This document shows, in pieces, positions 14,872 to 19,571 of a stretch of 19,571 nt of DNA; position 1 is the stretch's first letter; every line of letters begins with the position of its first letter. The stretch spans positions 1-19,571 of the forward strand of contig PUNR01000178.1 of NCBI GenBank assembly GCA_003551805.1. The letters are read 5' to 3'. The notes below the pieces were generated by a model. That model did no database searches. It was not told where the DNA came from and saw only the letters and a list, made by a program, of their open reading frames with translations. The position numbers were made by a program, and so were the translations under genes. This stretch comes from Loktanella sp. Its GTDB lineage: Bacteria; Pseudomonadota; Alphaproteobacteria; Rhodobacterales; Rhodobacteraceae.

Positions 14872-15778
14872 GATAAATGTCACCCTCAAACAGCTGCGCT
14901 ATTTCGAGTCTTTGGCAAAGCATCAGCATTTTGGCAGGGCTGCTGATGCTTGCGCGATTTCGCAGCCAGCCTTATCCTTGCAGGTCAAGGAACTGGAAAA
15001 CATGTTCGGTGCGCCCTTGGTCGAACGCGGATCGCGCAAGGTGCATCTGACGGCCACAGGTGCGGAGTTATTGCGCCAAGGCCGCAAGATATTAGCCGGC
15101 GTCGAAGGGCTGGGCGATCTGGTCCGCGCATCCGATGCACCATTGGCCGGGGCGTTGCGGCTGGGGATTATTCCGACGATCGCGCCCTATCTGTTGCCCG
15201 ATATCGTCGCAGGGCTGGCGCGCGATTATCCCGGCGTCACGCTGGAACTGCGCGAATCCGTGACCAATGCGCTGATTCAGGATTTGTTAGAGGCGCGGCT
15301 TGACTTGGCCATCGTCGCCTTGCCGATCTCGGAACCTAACCTGCGCGAGCTTGTGCTGTTCGAGGAAGATTTCGTGCTGGTCCGCCCCGAAGGTGAGGCA
15401 GGCAAACCTGTGCCTAGCCCGAAGTCCCTGCAATCCATGCGCCTGTTGTTGCTGGAGGAAGGTCACTGCTTTCGCGATCAGGCGTTATCGTTCTGCGACA
15501 TCACCCAAGTGCAGGCACGGCAGGTCATGGAAGGCAGTTCGCTATCGACCTTGGTGCAGATGGTCGGTGCCGGGCTGGGAGTGACGTTGATCCCCGAAAT
15601 CGCGATGAATCTGGAACAAAGGGCAGGGGGCATTTGTGTCGCCCGCTTTGCCGATCCTGCGCCAAAGCGCAGTATCGGGGTGATCTGGCGCAACACCAAC
15701 CCGCTGTCTGGCCAGTTTGTCAAACTCGGCGAAATCATCCGCCAAGCCGGGCTACAAAAGCGCGACGCGGCGCGGTAA
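14870..15778 (+). CDS. oxyR: LysR-family peroxide sensor OxyR
   Basis: A 302-residue LysR-type regulator that activates peroxide-defence genes when oxidised. The winged helix-turn-helix is at 5-64 (FGRAADACAISQPALSLQVKEL). The diagnostic redox pair is in EEGHCFRDQALSFCD: Cys200 and Cys209, with the same spacing and context as E. coli Cys199/Cys208 (GHCLRDQAMGFC). Assignment as OxyR rather than a generic LysR regulator is therefore firm. ATG 14870 is the only ATG near the conserved start and a TAG lies two codons upstream; its ribosome-binding site is poor (TAAGTTTAGATT), suggesting low translation. It diverges from katG across 124 bp. Confidence 0.96.
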   Translation: MINVTLKQLRYFESLAKHQHFGRAADACAISQPALSLQVKELENMFGAPLVERGSRKVHLTATGAELLRQGRKILAGVEGLGDLVRASDAPLAGALRLGIIPTIAPYLLPDIVAGLARDYPGVTLELRESVTNALIQDLLEARLDLAIVALPISEPNLRELVLFEEDFVLVRPEGEAGKPVPSPKSLQSMRLLLLEEGHCFRDQALSFCDITQVQARQVMEGSSLSTLVQMVGAGLGVTLIPEIAMNLEQRAGGICVARFADPAPKRSIGVIWRNTNPLSGQFVKLGEIIRQAGLQKRDAAR

Positions 15779-15779
15779 A

Positions 15780-15807
15780 GGCTCTGGCGGCCTCAGCAGC
15801 CAGAGCC
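15780..15807. terminator. Shared hairpin between converging oxyR and amidohydrolase genes
   Basis: A perfect 9-bp inverted repeat, GGCTCTGGC (15780-15788) and GCCAGAGCC (15799-15807), with a 10-nt loop, fills the 36-bp gap between the two stop codons. On the minus strand it is followed by TTTACC, on the plus strand by GCAAAGG. It is a likely bidirectional transcription stop, though the T-runs are short. Confidence 0.65.
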
Positions 15808-15814
15808 GCAAAGG

Positions 15815-17263
15815 TTAACGGAACAGGTTCTGTTCGATACCGGCAGCAGCGAACAGACCGTCCCGGCTGGTTTCCAGTTTGCCGCGCAACGCGTCGATGT
15901 CGTGGCCCAGCAATTCGCCCTGCCATTTGCGCACTTGCCCTGCACAGATCACGGTCGACACGTTAGACCGTTCCATCAGCGTCACCACCGCGCCCGCCAC
16001 ATGGTTCAGGGGGGCGACGTTCAGCGCATTGGCATCCAGCAGGATGATATCCGCCTCTTTGCCCGGTGTTAGCGTGCCTGTCTTGTGGTCCAGCCGCAGC
16101 CCCTTGGCGCCGTTCAGCGTGGCAAAGCGGATTGCGTCCAATGCGCTCAGCAGTTGCGGGTATTCTTCCCCCAGCAGCGCCTTTTCATTACAGAACATAC
16201 GCTGTGACGTGATCAGGCTGCGCATCTGGGTGAACATATCGGCGGTCATGGTGCATTCTACGTCTGTCGAAAGCGACGCGGTCATCCCCATATCCAGCAC
16301 CTTTTGCGTGGGTGGCGTGCCGTGGCGCATCTGCATCTCGATCGGGACCGACAGCGATACATGCGCGCCCGCATCTGCCGCATGTTGCCACGCCTGATCG
16401 GACATGCCGGTCATATGGATGAAGATGTTGTCAGGGCCGAACTGCCCTGCTGCCCCCAGTGCGTCAAAGGTCGGGGCCATCCCGAAGGTGCCGACGACAT
16501 GCAGGGCAATCGGCAGACCCAATTCACGCCCGATGCGCCAGCTTTCCTCATAGCCGGGCAAGTAAATCTCGCCGCCCATAACCATGCTGAGCAGACCATC
16601 ATCGCTAGAAAAATGTTCACGGCGCAGGCGGGCAGCATCGTTTGGATATTGCGCTTTTTCGCCCCAGCCTTCGAAATAACCGAACACGGCGCGGCGGCCC
16701 GTGTCATGCAACGCGCTGACCACCGCATCGGAATGTTCGGGGCTGTGGTGGATTTGGCTGACGTCCATCACCGTTGTGACACCGGCATCCAGTTGCGACA
16801 GGCCGCCGAACAATTCGCTGATATAGACATCCTCGGGGCTGTAGAGCATCGAAAATTTCTGCAGGATCATTTCGTAATAATTGAACTCGCCCCCAGGACG
16901 GCCATCGTTCATCAGGACCGCATCCGCAAGAAACGCGCGCAGGGCGGTTTCAAACTGATGGTGATGGGTGTCGATGAAACCGGGCATCACGACATGGCCA
17001 GTCGCGTCGATCACGGCAGCATCGCCTGCGTCGATATCCGCGCCCACCTGCAGGATCTTGGACCCTTCGATCAGCACGTCGCCTTTGTTGAAGTTGCCGA
17101 CGGCATCGTCCATCGACAGGACATAACCACCCTTGATCAGCGTTTTGCGGCCGGGTGCGCCGATCCCGCTTGGCAGCGGCTGATGTTTGGGGGCCGGGCG
17201 TGCAGATGGGGCACCTTCACCGGCGGGCATATGAACGGCATTCGTCCTACAGAGTTTGCACAT
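15815..17263 (-). CDS. Amidohydrolase-superfamily enzyme (Atz/Trz/guanine-deaminase-like) with N-terminal Cys-x2-Cys extension
   Basis: A 482-residue metal-dependent hydrolase. Metal and catalytic residues of the Atz/Trz-like group are visible: H100 and H102 in DTHHHQFET, H255 in IALHVVGT, H283 in IFIHMTGMSD and D334 in LSTDVECT, with the flanking composite-barrel segments (KGGYVLSMDD; KEADIILLD). Such enzymes remove amino, chloro or amide groups from ring compounds; the substrate here is unknown. The first 38 residues (MCKLC, then a Pro/Ala-rich linker) are unusual and contain a Cys2-x2-Cys5 pair. ATG 17263 has GGGAGGAAACCCC upstream. It lies 87 bp downstream of the IclR gene on the same strand, behind palindromic, AT-rich DNA that could be its own promoter. 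Confidence 0.9.
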   Translation of the reverse strand: MCKLCRTNAVHMPAGEGAPSARPAPKHQPLPSGIGAPGRKTLIKGGYVLSMDDAVGNFNKGDVLIEGSKILQVGADIDAGDAAVIDATGHVVMPGFIDTHHHQFETALRAFLADAVLMNDGRPGGEFNYYEMILQKFSMLYSPEDVYISELFGGLSQLDAGVTTVMDVSQIHHSPEHSDAVVSALHDTGRRAVFGYFEGWGEKAQYPNDAARLRREHFSSDDGLLSMVMGGEIYLPGYEESWRIGRELGLPIALHVVGTFGMAPTFDALGAAGQFGPDNIFIHMTGMSDQAWQHAADAGAHVSLSVPIEMQMRHGTPPTQKVLDMGMTASLSTDVECTMTADMFTQMRSLITSQRMFCNEKALLGEEYPQLLSALDAIRFATLNGAKGLRLDHKTGTLTPGKEADIILLDANALNVAPLNHVAGAVVTLMERSNVSTVICAGQVRKWQGELLGHDIDALRGKLETSRDGLFAAAGIEQNLFR

Positions 17264-17284
17264 GGGGTTTCCTCCCTTTCCATG

Positions 17285-17324
17285 TTTCGCTTTGCGAAAA
17301 ATAATTCGCGGATATTTTAAAATA
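17285..17324. promoter_or_regulatory. Palindromes in the amidohydrolase promoter region
   Basis: In the 87-bp gap before the amidohydrolase gene there is a perfect TTTCGC-TTT-GCGAAA palindrome (17285-17299), of the 15-bp size typical for IclR-family operators, and a perfect 12-bp TATTTTAAAATA palindrome (17313-17324) inside a very AT-rich stretch that could hold the promoter. Binding by the adjacent IclR-type protein is a guess. Confidence 0.4.
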
Positions 17325-17349
17325 ATATAAGCCAGCCAAGGCCGGTGGC
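17325..17349 (-). terminator. Possible weak terminator after the IclR gene
   Basis: Just past the IclR stop, read on the minus strand, GCCACC and GGCTGGC (17344-17349 with 17331-17337) can pair with one bulged base around a 6-nt loop, followed by TTATATTATTTT. It may partly separate the IclR gene from the amidohydrolase gene. Confidence 0.3.
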
Positions 17350-17350
17350 C

Positions 17351-18175
17351 CTAGGCTGAAAGAGTTGATTCAAGTACGGGGTTTCGCGCGATGTTCTGGC
17401 TTAGCCTTGACGCTGCAGAACGCAATTCCTGCAAGCGTTCAGCGACCAATATGTCCGGCGTCACCTGCCCGCTATAGCCCGATGAATTCAGCGCGGCGAC
17501 AGTCTGCCCCTGTGCGCCGCGGATCGGTACGGCCAATGCTGTGACGCCGTAATCCAGCTCGTCCACCGTTGTCGAAAAGCCTTGTTCGCGCACGCGGTAA
17601 ACAAGACGGCGCAATTCATCGCGGTTGGTCACGGTTCGACTGGTCAGGCTGACAGGTTCGACCTGCGCGAAATAGGCATCAAGTTTTTCGTCGGGCAAAC
17701 CCGCAAGAAGGACCCGCCCCAAAGACGTCGCATGCGCCGGATAGCGCGCACCTACCACCGCCGAGGCCCTGCGCGCCCGCTGCTGTGAATAATGTGCAAC
17801 ATAAAGCACGTCATGCCCTTGCAGGCTGGCGACGGAGCTGGCGTCTCCGAACAATTCCACCAAAGTGCGCAATTCGGGTTGAAACGCCTGATCGATGCCT
17901 GCGGCAAAGTAAAAGGCTGACCCCAAGCCCATGACCTTGGGCGTCAGGTGAAACCGTTTGCCGACCTGCCCCACATATCCCAAGCTGACCAAAGTGATCA
18001 GGCTGCGCCGTGCGGTTGCCGGCGTCAGATCGGCAAGGCGCGCGACCTCGCTTAGTGTCATTTCATTATGCGAGACGTCGAAACTTTCCAGTATTCGCAT
18101 CCCGTTGGCCAAGGCGTCGACAAATTCAGGGGGTCTGTCTGTCACCTCAACCTCTTGTGTGTCGCGCGGGGTCAT
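17351..18175 (-). CDS. IclR-family transcriptional regulator (PcaR/PcaU-like)
   Basis: A 274-residue regulator. It begins the conserved region with FVDALANGMRILESFD (18-33), followed by the winged helix-turn-helix (LSEVARLADLTPATARRSLITLVSLGYV, 41-68) and the IclR effector domain (about 85-265; ARYPAHATSLGRVLLAGLP and DELDYGVTALAVPIRGAQG are typical). PcaR/PcaU/CatR members of this family control aromatic catabolism in response to pathway intermediates, and its overlap with the dioxygenase gene (ATGA, 18172-18175) supports that role here. Probable targets are the 19033-19147 divergent region and perhaps the amidohydrolase promoter. The effector is unknown. Confidence 0.93.
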   Translation of the reverse strand: MTPRDTQEVEVTDRPPEFVDALANGMRILESFDVSHNEMTLSEVARLADLTPATARRSLITLVSLGYVGQVGKRFHLTPKVMGLGSAFYFAAGIDQAFQPELRTLVELFGDASSVASLQGHDVLYVAHYSQQRARRASAVVGARYPAHATSLGRVLLAGLPDEKLDAYFAQVEPVSLTSRTVTNRDELRRLVYRVREQGFSTTVDELDYGVTALAVPIRGAQGQTVAALNSSGYSGQVTPDILVAERLQELRSAASRLSQNIARNPVLESTLSA

Positions 18176-19032
18176 TCTGGTGACAGAACGAAATCAAACT
18201 CAAACATAGCATCTGGCGTGCGTTCCAGCGGCAAGCCGAGATCCTGCCCCTTTTTCACAGGTTTCAGCGATGTAATCAAGGATTTGCGCACACCGAAAAC
18301 TGCGTCATTGTCGACGTATTCGGTGTTTTCAAAGAAAACCTCGGTCGTGATGTCGCGATAGCCTGCCGCGCGCAGGATGTAATGCAAATGCGCCGCGCGC
18401 CACGGATGCCGCTTGCCTGCGCGCATCAGATCACCGACAGGGCCATCAAACGGCACGGTGTAGGGTTTTGGCAAAACAGTCGTGTAATAGTATTCGCCGT
18501 TTTCATTTGTCGTGAACTTGCCCCGCAGATCGTGCTTATCCTGCCCGCGTTCTTGTTCCTGAATGGGATAGGTGCCGGACCCGTCCGCCTGCCATGTGTC
18601 CACAATCGCGCCGGCCAGCGGTTTGCCCAGAATGTCGCGCACAACTCCTTTGGCAAGGATGGTCACACCATCGCGCCCCGGCGCCAGATCAGCACCAAGT
18701 GCCTTTTCTGGTGCGTCATCAAGGTAGAATGGTCCAAGGTTGGATCCTTCGGTGCCGCCGCCCCGCGTGTTGATCATATCGACCAGCGCCGAGAACCCCA
18801 GCACGTCAGAGGCGAGGATAAATTCATGCCGTTCAGGCGTAGAAATCTTGCCGCAATCATACATGAAGTTCAGAACACCCATCCATTCGGCATGGGTTAG
18901 GTTCGTTTCGCGGGTGAAATCGTGCAGATGATCGATGAAGGATTCCAGCAGGAATTTGAACCGCGATCCTTCTTCGGTTTTGAACGAGTCTTTGACCGCC
19001 TCGGTCAGTGTGAATTGATTGAGCTTATCCAT
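18172..19032 (-). CDS. Intradiol ring-cleavage dioxygenase (hydroxyquinol/catechol 1,2-dioxygenase type)
   Basis: A 286-residue non-haem Fe(III) enzyme that opens dihydroxylated aromatic rings between the two hydroxyl groups. The N-terminal helical dimerisation domain (about 20-95; LHDFTRETNLTHAEWM, EFILASDVLGFSALVD) is the type found in hydroxyquinol and catechol 1,2-dioxygenases rather than protocatechuate 3,4-dioxygenase. Iron ligands are visible: Tyr155 (DTWQADGSGTYP), Tyr191 (TTVLPKPYTVP), and His215 and His217 (RAAHLHY), with the substrate-binding Arg212. The N-terminal pattern resembles hydroxyquinol dioxygenase most, but the substrate is not settled. GGGAGG lies 6 nt before ATG. It overlaps the IclR gene by 4 nt and diverges from the citryl-CoA-lyase-like gene. 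Confidence 0.94.
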   Translation of the reverse strand: MDKLNQFTLTEAVKDSFKTEEGSRFKFLLESFIDHLHDFTRETNLTHAEWMGVLNFMYDCGKISTPERHEFILASDVLGFSALVDMINTRGGGTEGSNLGPFYLDDAPEKALGADLAPGRDGVTILAKGVVRDILGKPLAGAIVDTWQADGSGTYPIQEQERGQDKHDLRGKFTTNENGEYYYTTVLPKPYTVPFDGPVGDLMRAGKRHPWRAAHLHYILRAAGYRDITTEVFFENTEYVDNDAVFGVRKSLITSLKPVKKGQDLGLPLERTPDAMFEFDFVLSPE

Positions 19033-19073
19033 AGCGTCCTCCCAAAGACATAAACAGTCCCACGCAAGCGGGG

Positions 19074-19106
19074 TTGACGTAAGATTATTTCATGCAGTAA
19101 CTTACG
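19074..19106. promoter_or_regulatory. Divergent control region with inverted repeats (dioxygenase / citryl-CoA-lyase-like gene)
   Basis: In the 115-bp gap, CGTAAG (19078-19083) and CTTACG (19101-19106) form a perfect inverted repeat with a 17-bp spacer. The right arm overlaps a perfect GTAA-C-TTAC palindrome (19097-19105). On the plus strand TTGACG (19074-19079) with TAACTT (19098-19103) after 18 bp is a plausible promoter for the gene at 19148, so the repeats would overlap its -35 and -10 boxes. The adjacent IclR-type protein is the natural candidate binder. Confidence 0.45.
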
Positions 19107-19147
19107 GCAAGAGAAATATTGTGCGCCTAGCGAAAAAAGGAAAAGCC

Positions 19148-19571
19148 ATGCGAATTGGGAAGACGGACCAAGCCTTTACAGCGATCTGCACCTCGGATGC
19201 CGAATCTATTACCGTGCGCGGCCACGACCTTTGCAACGATCTGATCGGCAAGATCGATTTCACCGAATATTTTTGGTTGCTGGTTTTGGGCGAAAAGCCT
19301 GCACCGAAACAGCGCGCGATGCTGGATGCCTGCCTTGTCGCCATTGCCGAACATGGGTTGGTGCCCAGCGTGCAGGCCGCACGTATGACACTGGCCGCCG
19401 CACCCGAGGCATGGCAGGGCGCAATGTCTGCGGGTTTGCTTGGCATGGGCACGGTTGTGGCCGGATCAACGGAAGTCGCAGGGCGTTTTCTGGAGGAGAT
19501 TCGCGTAGCAGCTGACAAGGATGGCAAAGGCGACGAAGCGGCGGTGATCGAAGCGCTGGAAGCCTTGAAAG
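19148..19571 (+). CDS. Citryl-CoA lyase-like protein of the citrate synthase superfamily (C-terminus outside window)
   Basis: The first 141 residues of a citrate-synthase-fold protein; the 3' end lies beyond the window. Features are RGHDLCNDLIGKIDFTEYFW (24-43) and EHGLVPSVQAARM (74-86), where the His corresponds to a catalytic or binding His of citrate synthase (usually DHELNPS), and an alanine/glycine-rich AGLLGMGTVVAG helix. The immediate N-terminal entry into this domain fits short citryl-CoA lyase-type proteins (about 260-280 residues) rather than full citrate synthase. Such enzymes cleave or form C-C bonds in citryl-CoA-like thioesters. AAAAAAGGAAAAGCC precedes ATG. Its divergence from an aromatic dioxygenase suggests a role in the lower part of that pathway. 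Confidence 0.85.
   Translation, partial: MRIGKTDQAFTAICTSDAESITVRGHDLCNDLIGKIDFTEYFWLLVLGEKPAPKQRAMLDACLVAIAEHGLVPSVQAARMTLAAAPEAWQGAMSAGLLGMGTVVAGSTEVAGRFLEEIRVAADKDGKGDEAAVIEALEALK

Noticed and set aside
16304..17320. 338-codon plus-strand frame opposite the amidohydrolase gene
   Set aside because: The minus-strand frame carries all metal-binding motifs of a known superfamily; the plus-strand product shows none and reflects high-GC codon structure.
1..19571. Prophage, transposon, CRISPR, toxin-antitoxin or defence system
   Set aside because: No integrase, transposase, repeat array, att-like duplication or characteristic defence domain was seen; the gene content is metabolic, envelope and stress-response.

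Overview
The window looks like chromosomal DNA from an alphaproteobacterium, most likely a Rhodobacteraceae (Roseobacter-group) species. This is inferred from protein content rather than a marker gene: mutY divergent from a DUF721 gene and a DsbA-like gene, the pmbA-cysQ-DUF4170-waaA-lpxK order, a DUF2125 exported protein, and a tiny secreted/membrane peptide of a type I associate with this family. Coding density is high, with many ATGA stop/start overlaps. I saw no tRNA, rRNA, CRISPR array, transposase, integrase or other mobile-element signature.

Left part (1-8194): mutY (minus, cut by the window edge) diverges from a DUF721/DciA-like gene followed by a periplasmic DsbA-type thioredoxin. 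These converge with a minus-strand operon, transcribed pmbA -> cysQ-like -> DUF4170 -> waaA-like -> lpxK, whose genes overlap or nearly touch. The last two genes point to lipid A/Kdo assembly; the WaaA-like protein is unusually divergent. Upstream lies an exported DUF2125 protein gene (minus), followed by a GC-rich hairpin.

Middle (8195-11509): a plus-strand, translationally coupled trio (short-chain dehydrogenase, short crotonase lacking the usual acid residues, HI0933/BaiN-type flavoprotein). Then come 400 bp without a convincing gene, a 67-residue secreted/membrane peptide gene and a strong intrinsic terminator.

Stress and transport (11516-15778): a cation-diffusion-facilitator-like transporter with an atypical metal site, then katG (catalase-peroxidase) divergent from oxyR, a classic peroxide-defence pair sharing one control region.

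Right part (15815-19571): a catabolic cluster. On the minus strand a hydroxyquinol/catechol-type intradiol dioxygenase overlaps an IclR-family regulator, followed by an amidohydrolase with an N-terminal Cys-x2-Cys extension. Divergent from the dioxygenase is a citryl-CoA-lyase-like gene running off the window. The combination suggests degradation of an aromatic compound, possibly nitrogen-containing, through a CoA-linked lower pathway. The substrate cannot be read from the sequence, and this is the most interesting functional question in the window.
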